Assembly: GCF_000699445.3 (NCBI RefSeq) | Contig: NC_067198.1 | Coordinates: forward strand, 40,275,523 to 40,339,522 | Source of the DNA: Schistosoma haematobium | Lineage: Eukaryota; Platyhelminthes; Trematoda; Strigeidida; Schistosomatidae | DNA: 64,000 nt | Reading direction: 5' to 3' | Made by a program: the position numbers and the translations under genes | Notes under the pieces: model-generated | Database searches by the model: none | What the model saw: the letters and a program-made list of their open reading frames with translations, nothing else | What the model was told of the DNA's origin: nothing | In this document: piece by piece, positions 25,278-34,985 of the stretch | Layout of the letters: every line of letters starts with the position of its first letter | How positions within the stretch are numbered: the stretch's first letter is position 1

Positions 25278-25411
25278 GGGGTTTTGTGGAGATTGTAGTA
25301 ATTTCAATGACTGAGATTATGAATCAATTGAAGCTAGACCACCATGGAAAACCAGGAAGCACTGGACTGCCGTTTCGTCCTAGTATGGGACCCCCCAGCA
25401 GTGCGCATTCA
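25278..25411 (-). mobile_element. 5'-truncated Sm-alpha-like SINE with hammerhead region
   Basis: The minus strand carries the 3' half of the SINE seen more fully at 31612-31775: a hammerhead-like block (25359-25404), then 'tggttttccatggtggtctagcttcaattga' and the tail 'ctccacaaaaccc'. The tRNA-derived promoter half is missing; an (ATA)n run sits at the break. Schistosome Sm-alpha SINEs are known to carry hammerhead ribozymes. Confidence 0.75.
25359..25404 (-). ncRNA. hammerhead ribozyme relic in the SINE
   Basis: Minus strand. Stem I pairs GCACTG (25399-25404) with CAGTGC (25359-25364). The core should read CTGANGA but reads CTGGGGG (25392-25398). Stem II GTCC...GGAC with a short loop is intact, GAAA follows, and stem III and the cleavage site end in GTC before CAGTGC. 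The two core adenines are lost, so self-cleavage is not expected. The fold identity is inferred from paired arms and from the known ribozymes of this SINE family. Confidence 0.65.
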
Positions 25412-25413
25412 CG

Positions 25414-25440
25414 ATAATAATAATAATAATAATAATAATA
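25414..25440. repeat. (ATA)n microsatellite
   Basis: Nine trinucleotide units directly abutting the truncated end of the SINE. Confidence 0.9.
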
Positions 25441-25741
25441 CATGTGATAGGATAAATGATCTGAACTTTAAATTTGTATTTCTAGATTATTAAGTTTAAA
25501 CTTTAGAAATAAATCAGCTGTTCAGTTAATCAGGATGTGGATGAATGTTTTAGAAAATAGGAATAATGTATATTATATTTCATCCAAAGAATTCAGTTTA
25601 GGCTTAACCAGTAATCATACCATTTATCATAGTGAATAACTTCGAGATATACGAGAATATTTTGACAGCAAACATTCATAAGACCTAATTTGAGTTAGAT
25701 CCCGGGCCCCTAAAGCTCAAACATAGAATTAATTATTAATG

Positions 25742-26044
25742 AGTTTGTAGGTGTCACTACCAAGGTTTGATTTGATAATTTCGAATAAATTGAGCATTGG
25801 GTTGATTGTTATAAATAAAAATAATATATTTGTAATACCCCAATGAGTAGAAAATTGGATTTTTCTGACGTTTCGTGGCTTAGTGTAAGTCAATTCTTCA
25901 GAGAATAAATAACCAAATTAAAATTAATCCAAGTTTAAATAGTACAACGGAACAATTGACTTACACTAAGCCACGAAACGTCAGAAAAATCCAATTTTCT
26001 ACTCATTGGGATATTACAAATATATTATTTTTATTTTTATTTAT
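25742..26044. mobile_element. fold-back element, copy 1
   Basis: Two inverted arms of about 85-90 bp (25811-25895 and 25954-26044) are almost perfect complements around a 58-bp spacer. A leading segment (25742-25810) is shared with the relative at 33933-34260. The minus strand of the left arm contains CTGAAGA, a pairing segment ending TAAGCCAC, then GAAAC. There is no ORF. It could be a MITE-like fold-back element or a terminal piece of a Penelope-like element. Confidence 0.6.
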
Positions 26045-26171
26045 AGAATTAATTTTCAAAAAATTTACATGAAAAGACTTAAAACCTACTTATTTATGTA
26101 ACAACTATTTCTATTTACCTTAAATTAATCTAAAACACGTGATATAGAAAAATGTTATGCATTATTAATCA

Positions 26172-26492
26172 TGTAGCGGTAAATAAATCCCCAAAATAAA
26201 TAGCATTAAGTTTTCGACATTGGATGCTGACCATATGTTTTAGTGGACTCATCTAGCTGAAGGCGCTCGGTCAGGCATCCGCACCAGATCACGTGTGGTA
26301 ACGCCGTGCTCAACATCAACCGCAATCGCTAGCCAGATTAGATCAGAGAATTCCGATATATTGGTCATCGCCAAATATACTCTTCCGGTCTCCTCGACTC
26401 TGTCTTTTGATTTCTCTTGGTGGGAACGAAATATATTAGAAGGTGTTACTGGTAGAAGCGTTGTCAAACACTGAATACCTGTGACATCAACA
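26172..26492 (+). repeat. 5' LTR of the intact Gypsy element
   Basis: TG...CA ends, 321 bp. It includes AATAAA-type motifs near its start ('aaataaatcc', 'aaaataaatag') that could serve as poly(A) signals in the 3' copy. Pairs with 31091-31411. Confidence 0.95.
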
Positions 26493-26493
26493 T

Positions 26494-26514
26494 TGGTGAG
26501 ACCGATGTGATCTG
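26494..26514 (+). promoter_or_regulatory. primer binding site, tRNA-Trp-like
   Basis: TGGTGAGACCGATGTGATCTG begins two bases after the LTR end. It resembles the complement of the tRNA-Trp 3' end, with a few mismatches. The same site in the second Gypsy copy (54880-54901, minus) matches better. Confidence 0.7.
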
Positions 26515-26675
26515 GTACACCTAATTGTAACTGTGAGTCTGTTCCTTTTTGGGATTTTTTATATATCATTGCCTTATTTTTTTATTTTTTTTTGAACATT
26601 GTGATTTTTTTTTCGTGTTTTTTCTTGGATATATATTTTTTTCCCCTCGTTCATTATCGTACTTCATACTTCATC

Positions 26676-27509
26676 ATGACTGAACAGACACCTAAAGTAC
26701 TCAAGCTTAAGACTTTGTCCCCACCTTCGTTTCAACTGATGCCTTTCTGGCCCGACAACATCGAAGCCTGGTTTTGCTACGCAGAAGCCGACTTCTCCGA
26801 GCACGGCGTGATCGACACACGTGCACAATTCCTCGCAGTAGTCAAGGCACTACCGCGCGAATTCAACAGGTACGTAACACCTAGTATGTTTACTAGTGAT
26901 GTTTCCGATCCTTACGAAATCTTAAAACGCTCGATTCTTAAACGAGGAGCTCTAACCGATCGACAAAGGTTAGATCAACTCTTCAATAACATCGACCTGA
27001 AACACGGTTCTGCGACAGACATGTTGCAACGGATGAGAGAGGTTATAGGCCTAAGAACTTTCGACGAAGGTCTATTCAAACAACTCTTCTTGTCAAAACT
27101 TCCCCAACAGGTGCAAGCAGTTCTGGTCTCGTTCCAGAACAACGGCTTAGACGAGCTAGCTGCATCTGCCGACCGCATTCTAGAAATTACGAAACCTTCT
27201 ACTACCGAGGTATTTTCAGTCAAAGAAAGGCCTCACACGACTCAGAATGATATAACCGACTTATGTCACACACTCACGCGTTATCTTAGTCTTCGTACCG
27301 ACCGTAAGAGATCGCGCACACCACGTAGAAGCATTTCTCGTAAGCGATCTGTCCCTAGACCACGAGAGACAGATAACCCCGACTGGTGCTGGTATCATAA
27401 CCAGTATGGAAAGCTTTCCAGAAATTGCAGAAAACCCTGCAATTTTCCCAACACGAAACCGACTGATTCGAAAAACAATTCGGGAAACTTCCAGGCCGGC
27501 ACGCGTTAA
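26676..27509 (+). CDS. gag: Gag polyprotein of the intact Gypsy element
   Basis: 277 residues from the Met at 26676. An open stretch extends upstream to 26592, but it is T-rich leader and the second copy's homology also starts at this Met ([10 protein letters not shown]). The capsid-like region (about 30-170) includes the conserved [12 protein letters not shown] basic Arg/Ser-rich stretch (about 205-235) precedes a zinc knuckle of the unusual CHCC order: C238, H241, C251, C255 (CX2HX9CX3C), which is characteristic of the CsRn1 clade. The protein would form the particle that packages the RNA. It ends 43 nt inside the open part of the pol frame, so Pol would be made by a -1 shift. Confidence 0.92.
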   Translation: MTEQTPKVLKLKTLSPPSFQLMPFWPDNIEAWFCYAEADFSEHGVIDTRAQFLAVVKALPREFNRYVTPSMFTSDVSDPYEILKRSILKRGALTDRQRLDQLFNNIDLKHGSATDMLQRMREVIGLRTFDEGLFKQLFLSKLPQQVQAVLVSFQNNGLDELAASADRILEITKPSTTEVFSVKERPHTTQNDITDLCHTLTRYLSLRTDRKRSRTPRRSISRKRSVPRPRETDNPDWCWYHNQYGKLSRNCRKPCNFPNTKPTDSKNNSGNFQAGTR

Positions 27510-30500
27510 CGGCAACCGTAGCCGGCGAACAAAGCCGTCTGTTATTCGTCACAGATGTGACAACGAGAGTTCGCTACCTCGTCGACACTGGCGCAGAAGT
27601 TAGCGTCCTCCCAGCAAATCCTAACGACCGACTTCACGAATCGACCCTAAACTTACAGGCGGCAAACGGAAAACCGATCGCTACGTATGGCAAACGGTAC
27701 GTTTACCTTAACGTGGGTTTACGCAAACCCATTCACTGGATTTTCGTTGTTGCAGATGTTTCTATGCCAATCATTGGTATGGACCTTCTACAACACCACA
27801 ATCTGATCATCGATACGCGCAAACGGAGGCTAGTAGACGGGAACACTAATTTGTCCGTTTGCGTAACTTCTTTTACTGGTTGTAGAGTATCCCCAGTCAC
27901 AGTTAAACATATGATAGACCCACTCTATCAACCACTACTCGATAAGTACCCTGGGATACAACAAACGCAACCGAGATTACCGTGTGTAACCAGCAATGTT
28001 ACACATCACATCACGACTACAGGACCACCTGTATTCTCTAAAGCACGACGACTAGCTCCTGAAAAGCTAAGGTTGGCGAAAAACGAATTCGATCACATGA
28101 TGGACTTAGGAATCATACGACCGTCAAGTAGCCCATATGCATCTCCGTTGCACATGGTCCCTAAAAAGGACAGCAACGATTGGCGTCCAACTGGTGACTA
28201 TCGGCGATTGAACGCGAAAACCATTCCCGATCGTTACCCGTTGCCTCACATTCACGATTTGACAGCTACCTTGAAAGGTACAACTGTCTTTTCGAAAATC
28301 GACTTGGTTAAAGCGTATAACCAAATCCCTATGGCTACTGACGACATACCGAAAACAGCTATCATAACTCCTTTCGGACTCTATGAATTTTTGCGAATGC
28401 CTTTCGGTCTAAGTAATGCTGCTCAAACATTCCAAAGATTCATAGACGACGTTTTTCGAGGTCTCAACTTCGTACACGCGTATGTTGATGACTGTCTAAT
28501 CGCAAGTCCGGACAGAGAAACACATCTCAAGCATCTGGATCTTGTTTTCGAACGACTTCAAAAACATGGCATTACTGTAAACGTTCAGAAATGCCAATTC
28601 GGAACCGACTCGTTAGACTTTCTGGGACACACTATCGATGCTCAAGGCATTCGACCTCTTAGGACCAAAGTGGCGGCCATTCTGGATTACCCAGAACCGA
28701 CCACCGTCAAGCAATTACGCACGTTCAACGGCCTGGTAAGTTTCTATAGACGTTTCATACCCAAATGCGCATTACTTATGAAACCTCTGACCGACCAACT
28801 TCGTGGAAATGCGAAATCCATTAATTTGGACGACACCGCACGAAAAGCATTCTCTACAGTCAAGGAACTGATCGCTAAAGCAACAATGCTCGCACATCAG
28901 GACACCCGAGCACCCATTAGCATCGCAGTAGACGCATCCGACTCAGCAATCGGAGGAGTCTTACAACAATGGGTGAACAACTCCTGGCAACCCTTGGCAT
29001 TTTTCTCTAGAAGGTTGCTAGACACCGAATCGAGGTACAGCACATTCGGTAGGGAACTCCTAGCTATGTATTGTGCTGTACGGCATTTCCAACACTACAT
29101 CGAAGGTCGTGAATTCACTCTTTTCACGGACCATAAACCGCTCACTTTCTCGTTAAGCTCTCCTTCTGACAAGTACTCTCCCCGTGAGTCTCGACAACTG
29201 GACTACATTTCGCAGTTTACTTCAGATATTCAACACATCTCTGGAGCAAACAATGTAGTTGCAGACGCTTTATCTCGTATAACTTCCTTGAACAGTTTCC
29301 AAGGAATCGACCTTCTTAAACTCGCCGAGCTTCAAAAAGAAGACAGTGATCTTCAGCACGAGTTATCGTCCACAACCCTTAAACTACGCATCAAACAGAT
29401 GGGAACAGGTAAAGAAACCTTACTTTGTGACACATCTACAGGTAGGGATCGCCCAATCGTGCCGAAACATTATCGACGCAATGTCTTCAACACATTGCAC
29501 AAACTTTCGCATCCAGGTGTTCGTGCAACCATCAAGCTTATAGCAGAAAGGTTTTGCTGGCCTGGAATGAATAAAGACGTGAGGGAGTGGGCACGCTCCT
29601 GTGTAAGCTGCCAAAAATCTAAGGTTATCAGACACAATAAATGTCCCTTAGGCTCGTTTAAAACTCCCGATGCCCGTTTCGACCATGTTCATCTGGATTT
29701 GGTAGGACCTTTACCAGATTCACATGGATACTCTTATCTCTTAACCTGCGTTGACCGTTTCACTCGATGGCCAGAAGCAGTACCTATCAAGGACAGCACT
29801 GCTGAAACAGTGGCCCGCACATTCGTCGAACGATGGGTAGCAAACTTCGGTTGCCCTTCAACCATCACTACAGACCGCGGACGTCAGTTTGAATCCGATC
29901 TTTTCCGTCGTCTGACCACACTTTTAGGAATCACTCGCTTCCGAACGGCCGCCTACCATCCACAAGCAAACGGGTTGGTAGAACGTTTTCACCGACAACT
30001 GAAAGCTTCGCTATCAGCAGCAAACGTTTCACAGTGGACCGACGCTCTTCCACTCGTCTTACTAGGTATCCGCAATGCAGTGAAAGCTGACATTGGATAC
30101 ACTGCGTCTCAACTCGTTTATGGAACGACACTTAGACTTCCAGGAGAATTCGTGGATCCTTCATCCTCTTCAATGAACATGGATCTAACCTCCTACACGA
30201 ACAGGCTTACAAACGCAATGCGTTCAGTTAAACCTGCTTTCACTCGACCTCAATCAACTGATGTTTTCGTTCAACCTGGCTTACGATATAGTACACACGT
30301 TTTCATTCGTCGAGACTCGCATCGACGACCATTCGAATCAGCATACGAAGGACCCTTCAAAGTTCTTCAACGTGAATCTAAGTACTATATAGTCGATAAG
30401 AACGGAACAAACGATAGCATCAGCATCGATCGCTTAAAAGCAGCGTATTTAGAAGGAAATCCTATCCACGTCGATTTTCCTTCGGTACAATCGAACGACA

Positions 30501-30640
30501 CGACTCCGACACTTACAATACCTCATCCGACAACCAACACACACGATGATACTTCGACAGTATCCGAAAATAAACTTAAAACGACGCGTTCTGGAAGAAG
30601 GGTGAGATTTCCAGAACATTTAAACGACTATTGCACGTAA
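27467..30640 (+). CDS. pol: Pol polyprotein (protease, RT, RNase H, integrase) of the intact Gypsy element
   Basis: Open from 27467, in the -1 frame relative to gag, and overlapping gag by 43 nt. A possible shift site is G AAA AAC at 27470-27476, not a perfect canonical heptamer. Counting from the codon at 27557: protease active site DTG at 10-12; RT with YVDD at 309-312; RNase H first Asp at 459 (VDASD) and TDHKP further on; integrase zinc finger H648, H652, C682, C685; catalytic D714, D773, E809 (DD-35-E); a C-terminal GPF (GPY/F) module; then a stop at 30638-30640. All key residues are present and there is no internal stop, so it may be active. The tract from 27757 to 28408 is identical to the second copy at 53208-53858. 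Confidence 0.94.
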   Translation, partial: FEKQFGKLPGRHALTATVAGEQSRLLFVTDVTTRVRYLVDTGAEVSVLPANPNDRLHESTLNLQAANGKPIATYGKRYVYLNVGLRKPIHWIFVVADVSMPIIGMDLLQHHNLIIDTRKRRLVDGNTNLSVCVTSFTGCRVSPVTVKHMIDPLYQPLLDKYPGIQQTQPRLPCVTSNVTHHITTTGPPVFSKARRLAPEKLRLAKNEFDHMMDLGIIRPSSSPYASPLHMVPKKDSNDWRPTGDYRRLNAKTIPDRYPLPHIHDLTATLKGTTVFSKIDLVKAYNQIPMATDDIPKTAIITPFGLYEFLRMPFGLSNAAQTFQRFIDDVFRGLNFVHAYVDDCLIASPDRETHLKHLDLVFERLQKHGITVNVQKCQFGTDSLDFLGHTIDAQGIRPLRTKVAAILDYPEPTTVKQLRTFNGLVSFYRRFIPKCALLMKPLTDQLRGNAKSINLDDTARKAFSTVKELIAKATMLAHQDTRAPISIAVDASDSAIGGVLQQWVNNSWQPLAFFSRRLLDTESRYSTFGRELLAMYCAVRHFQHYIEGREFTLFTDHKPLTFSLSSPSDKYSPRESRQLDYISQFTSDIQHISGANNVVADALSRITSLNSFQGIDLLKLAELQKEDSDLQHELSSTTLKLRIKQMGTGKETLLCDTSTGRDRPIVPKHYRRNVFNTLHKLSHPGVRATIKLIAERFCWPGMNKDVREWARSCVSCQKSKVIRHNKCPLGSFKTPDARFDHVHLDLVGPLPDSHGYSYLLTCVDRFTRWPEAVPIKDSTAETVARTFVERWVANFGCPSTITTDRGRQFESDLFRRLTTLLGITRFRTAAYHPQANGLVERFHRQLKASLSAANVSQWTDALPLVLLGIRNAVKADIGYTASQLVYGTTLRLPGEFVDPSSSSMNMDLTSYTNRLTNAMRSVKPAFTRPQSTDVFVQPGLRYSTHVFIRRDSHRRPFESAYEGPFKVLQRESKYYIVDKNGTNDSISIDRLKAAYLEGNPIHVDFPSVQSNDTTPTLTIPHPTTNTHDDTSTVSENKLKTTRSGRRVRFPEHLNDYCT

Positions 30641-31075
30641 GGCACTTCTCGACATTTTATATTATTTTTAAAAAAAAAACAATTTTAATATGCTTATATA
30701 TTTTTATTTCTATTTAAAAAAAACAAAACAAAAAAAAACAATTTTTTTAATGCTATTACGTGTTCATGAGTTTATTTTCCATTTTTTTCCGCCGACATTG
30801 TGTTTTTACGCACATACGAGTGTATTTCGACATGCACTTACATTTTCTTTTTCTTTTCCAGGACGGCTGGAAAAGAACGATGACGTTTATGAGGATCCGA
30901 AATTTTCATTGTACATTTTCTTTTTTTACTATGTTGTACCTCCGTCCCATATAGTAAGGAAAGACGACCAGACGCTGCTAAATTTAGTAAGCTATCAGAA
31001 GAGTGTTTACCAACGACAAACTCGTTGGGTTTAAACTTCTGGCTGGCCACGTCTTAGGGTCGTCACTGCCCCACT
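30641..31075 (+). other. Gypsy 3' untranslated internal region
   Basis: Holds runs of A and T (30665-30750) and no domain. Short ORFs here are not conserved as proteins in the second copy. Confidence 0.6.
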
Positions 31076-31090
31076 AGGGGCGGAGTGATC
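31076..31090 (+). promoter_or_regulatory. polypurine tract
   Basis: AGGGGCGGAGTGATC lies immediately before the 3' LTR. It is purine-rich and at the position where plus-strand priming occurs in LTR elements, although two or three pyrimidines interrupt it. Confidence 0.6.
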
Positions 31091-31411
31091 TGTAGCGGTA
31101 AATAAATCCCCAAAATAAATAGCATTAAGTTTTCGACATTGGATGCTGACCATATGTTTTAGTGGACTCATCTAGCTGAAGGCGCTCAGTCAGGCATCCG
31201 CACCAGATCACGTGTGGTAACGCCGTGCTCAACATCAACCGCAATCGCTAGCCAGATTAGATCAGAGAATTCCGATATATTGGTCATCGCCAAATATACT
31301 CTTCCGGTCTCCTCGACTCTGTCTTTTGATTTCTCTTGGTGGGAACGAAATATATTAGAAGGTGTTACTGGTAGAAGCGTTGTCAAACACTGAATACCTG
31401 TGACATCAACA
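31091..31411 (+). repeat. 3' LTR of the intact Gypsy element
   Basis: Identical to 26172-26492 except for a at 31188. Followed by ATCA, the target duplication. Confidence 0.95.
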
Positions 31412-31611
31412 ATCACATTAATTCACAGATCATTATTATTTCTTAAACTGAAGTACTAAGTACTTTCATTTTATTAAAAGGGTTGTTCATTGTGTTGTTA
31501 ACACCCAGGATTTAGGTTTATTCAGTATCTATTTTTAGATGTGCATGCATTCAGAGTGGATTGCCTTGACAAGGTTATATTTGTTGCAAGATTTATTTCA
31601 TTTGAATTACA

Positions 31612-31775
31612 GTACTTGAAATCATGAGTCAATTGAAGCTAGACCACCATGGAAAACCTGGAAGCACTGGACGGCCGTCGACACCGACCCCGCGAGATGC
31701 GAACCCAGGACTTATCAGTCTCATGCGCGAGCGCTGAACCTACAGACCACTGAGCTGACCAGCATCCAACGGTCT
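31612..31775 (-). mobile_element. Sm-alpha-like tRNA-derived SINE with pol III boxes
   Basis: Read on the minus strand: box A TGGTCAGCTCAGTGGT (31746-31761), box B GGTTCGCATCT (31695-31705), then GACGGCCGTC next to CAGTGCTTCC, and the family tail 'tccatggtggtctagcttcaattgactcat'. The boxes fit RNA polymerase III type 2 promoters. The segment that would hold the hammerhead core (CTGANGA and stem II) is missing between box B and GGCCGTC, so the ribozyme is deleted here. Confidence 0.8.
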
Positions 31776-31952
31776 TAATGTCTAACTTCAACCAATCCAC
31801 GAAATTGGACGACACATCCACCATTGTCATCAGTGAGTTACTATCTCACAACACACCCAGTTGAACTCCACTGTTTACTGCTCCTCACTAGAACTCCAGG
31901 ATATACCTCTTGAAGCCAGTCACTAGTGAGCATATGTTGATTAGTATCTGAA

Positions 31953-32023
31953 GGGGTTTTGTGGAGATTTTAGTAATTCCAATAGTTGAAATTGTGAGTC
32001 AATTGAAGCTAGACCACCATGGA
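31953..32023 (-). mobile_element. Sm-alpha-like SINE tail fragment
   Basis: Carries only the tail: 'ccatggtggtctagcttcaattgactca' on the minus strand followed by 'ctccacaaaacccc'. Truncated after 'ccatgg'. Confidence 0.7.
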
Positions 32024-32495
32024 ATTATGTCTAACAATGAAATCCAATAGGCTCATTTTTATTCTCTTCTAAACTCCTCAGTTTGATGTTCCTCTATTAT
32101 AATGTTATATTTGGAAAATCTATATTTTTACACAAAACAAAAAGTATCGTTAATGTAGTGTACATAAAGTACAGTTTCATTAATAACGAGTATTAATTTG
32201 TAATTCTTAAATTTCTAGCGATCATATCGACAAGGAATAATCTTAAAAGATTTTGTATCGTTACGTCATTTGATTAATGGTGTAATTGATTGGTTATGTT
32301 TTCGATTAATGTGAACTTATTCATTTTTACTTAAAGTCATCTACTCAATTAAATATAATCAGATATCAATTCATTTTATACTGAATTCCCTTTGACTAAA
32401 CTGATTAAAATAACTCACTGTATTATTGAATAATAAGTATAGTTCAATGACACATAACAAAATACAAGTCATAAAACAATTAACATTTACTAAAG

Positions 32496-32563
32496 TAATT
32501 TCAATAGTTGAGATCATGAGTCAATTGAAATTAGATCACAATGGAAAACCTGGAAGTCATTGA
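32496..32563 (-). mobile_element. Sm-alpha-like SINE tail fragment, diverged
   Basis: Same tail as 31953-32023 with several substitutions (for example 'attagatcacaatgga' for 'agctagaccaccatgga' on the plus strand). No promoter boxes. Confidence 0.65.
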
Positions 32564-33094
32564 CAATAAACTACCTAATTATTAAGAGTAAAAAGAATTC
32601 CTCAGAAATATGAAGTTAGTCGAACGTTTATCTTTTATTAAACTAGCTGATAAAAATATAGTTTGTTAGTCAGATAAAGATCCAGTTAACTCGATAGATA
32701 GATAAATAAGGGATTCATTCGACTAGATTCTCATTTAATTAAATTACCTGACATTTATTGCTTAGCTACATGGGTTTTTTTAGATTTTCCGATCTTATTT
32801 TGCAATTAGTTACAGAACTTCCACTTTGGAGACAGAATAATAACCTAGATAGATGTAATTATTTATTTGAACATATAAATATTCGTACAAGGGGGAACCA
32901 GATGTATATGCGCCACACAAAACAATGAGAATGGGAAGAGAAAGAGAATGTAAGATGCGTATAAGAAGTAAGAAAGAGAACAATAACGACCACAGAATAG
33001 TATATGGTAGTGTAATAATAATAATAAATAATAATGGGGAAACGAAAAGGTACAATCAGAAGAAATCTTTCAGTTCAGGAAGATACAACCACTT

Positions 33095-33780
33095 TTTATG
33101 AAGAAAGTAAAAGAAGGTTACAGCAGGATCGCCACTGGTTTCTGTTCTGAGACATATCTGATAACGTCTCTAGCCAATGTGTTGCACCATCTCTCGGACC
33201 CCAACCAGGGAGTCGTGAAGGACCGACACAAGCAAGCCCTTTGCAGCTTTCCTTCATGCCACGACACTATGTCATACACTGACCACCTCTCCGCTTCTTC
33301 CAACCAGTCCCAGAATCGGCAAATAGTGCACGGCGTGGGATTCTCTGTGACGACATTCGTAGAACATGTCCAAGCCATCGAAGTCAGTGTTTCAAGATGG
33401 TGACACCGATTGCATTATCATCTCTGTGCCCGAACACACAATGCCGAACCTCTGCATTAATAACATGGTGTTGCCACTGGATGTCAGCAATCCTTTGGAG
33501 ACAACGATGATCGAACACAGAGAGTCGTTTGACATCTTCAACTCAGAGAGGCCAGGTTTCACAAGCATAGAGCAAAACTGCTCTCACCGACGCGTTGTAG
33601 ATCCGACCTTTTACAGCCAGACTGACATCACGAAGGCGCCAAAGATGACCCAGATTGGCATAAGCCGCTCAGGCTTTCACTATACGTGTATTGATCTCAT
33701 CACTCACGCCACTACAAGCACTTATGCAGCTACCTAGATACATGAACCTCTCGACTACTTCTATCTGAATGAAATGACGA
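33095..33780 (-). pseudogene. non-LTR retrotransposon RT C-terminus, same family as 7791-8400
   Basis: Minus strand, with frameshifts. It reads, in order: DEINTRIVKA-type residues near 33690; RAVLLYACETW near 33555-33590; HCVFGHR near 33430-33490; then RRGGQ..TW-like, LASVGPSRLPGWGPRD near 33190-33240, and the WLETL.DMAQNR.QW end near 33110-33160. This is the family with the LPGWGPRD signature, not the RTE copies of 15-22 kb. 5'-truncated and non-functional. Confidence 0.7.
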
Positions 33781-33932
33781 TATTTAAAATGAGAATATAA
33801 TACAGAAGCCATAGGAAAACAAGTAAGCATAATAATGACTAAGTAATTCTTAAGAAAATGTAACTATTGAAGTCTCTAACAGTTTTTTTTTAATTATTAC
33901 TTTAACACAAACCGTAAACAAATCTCAAGGAA

Positions 33933-34260
33933 CTTGTAGGTATCATTACCATGGTTTGACTTGAGAATTTCGAATAAATTGAGTATTGGGTAGATTGTTA
34001 TACATAAATTAAAATATTTATATCCCAATGAGTCAAAAAAGACCTTCTGATGTTTCGTAACTCAATGTAAGCCACTTCTTCAGAACAAATAAATAACCAA
34101 ATCAAAATTAATCCAAGTCTAAAGTGTACAAACGGAACAATACAATAATATTATGTGCGATCAATAAAAAAACAGGTCTGAACAAGTCCAGATCATGTTA
34201 TAGAAAATCTTTTTTTCTACTCATTTAGATATTACAAATATAATATTAATTTATTTATAA
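33933..34260. mobile_element. fold-back element, copy 2
   Basis: Homologous to 25742-26044 along its whole length, with additional sequence in the middle. The minus strand reads CTGAAGA, AGTGGCTTACATTGAGTTAC, GAAAC. The middle segment still pairs (GTGGCTTA with TGAGTTAC) through G-U wobbles even though the bases differ from copy 1. The outer arm at 34217-34260 is partly diverged. Confidence 0.6.
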
Positions 34261-34985
34261 ATCTCTAGGACATTTCAGCAACGGTTCTCAAGTTTGTCAA
34301 TGACATTACTACACTCATTTGAAATGTGATGTGCCTAAAAAAGTCCTTAATAAACGATATAATTTACAAAACAATATGGTGTTTTTCCTCTTTAAACTTC
34401 AGTTCAATTACGAACAATTAAAGACATGAGTTTGTTTCAATATGACATAATCAAATGTCTTATGATTTTCTTTATCCTATTTAACTCTTGTTATGTAATA
34501 AAATTGATTAAAACATATATTTTTCTTGTTATTTTATTTTAAGATTAAATAAACATGCATATGATTCGATTGGATGTTACTGCTAAGTCGAATTAATCTC
34601 TACAGATCAATGGTAACGTCTCTGACTGTGAAGCTGGGTGATACGGGATAGAATCCGTCAGGGAGCATCAGTTCTCTCAAGATCACAAGATTTATAATAT
34701 TATACTGATTATTATCTCAAGTGAAGTACATAATATTTTATTTATTTGTAAACATAAATGTGCGCCACACAAGTCACTTGATTTGTGTGTGGGCTGTAAT
34801 GTTGCCCGGGTGCCCAAACCAAAGCAGGTGGTTTTCTTAGAGGACTACATCCGGAGCATTTGACCTAAAGGTCTGATCCAAAATGCAGTCGAGCAATGTC
34901 AGGAGCGGCAGTCCCATGGTAGAGGATAATCAATAAGCGATTCATCCGCCATTTGTTCCCTTAGGATCCTGGAGCCCATGTGCAC
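34261..34985. other. non-coding stretch, unclassified repeat at its right end
   Basis: 34261-34740 shows nothing recognisable. 34741-34985 is higher in GC and shares a short block ('gcgccacacaa') with 32911-32925. It abuts the RTE at 34986 without a visible target duplication. Confidence 0.35.

Larger units (their letters stand above)
26172..31411 (+). mobile_element. near-intact Ty3/Gypsy retrotransposon (CsRn1/Boudicca-like)
   Basis: 5240 bp with 321-bp LTRs at 26172-26492 and 31091-31411. Both start TGTAGCGG and end ATCAACA; they differ at one position (g at 26269, a at 31188). The element is flanked by ATCA on both sides (26168-26171 and 31412-31415). Order: LTR, primer site, gag, pol (PR-RT-RNase H-IN), polypurine stretch, LTR. 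No env-like third ORF. A CHCC Gag knuckle and a tRNA-Trp-like primer site place it in the CsRn1 clade, to which Boudicca of schistosomes belongs. One LTR difference and open reading frames point to a recent insertion. Confidence 0.93.

Noticed and set aside
26249..26569. Minus-strand ORF of 106 codons over the 5' Gypsy LTR (and 31186-31416 over the 3' LTR)
   Set aside because: The same ORF occurs in both LTRs simply because they are identical. It has no domain and runs against the element.
30690..31034. ORF of 114 codons downstream of pol as a possible env-like third gene
   Set aside because: It is built from T-runs (Phe-rich), has no signal peptide plus anchor layout, and is not conserved in the second copy.
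33118..33378. Minus-strand ORF of 86 codons with many Trp and Cys
   Set aside because: It is the wrong frame of the LINE C-terminus; the shifted frame gives the known LPGWGPRD and WLETL motifs.
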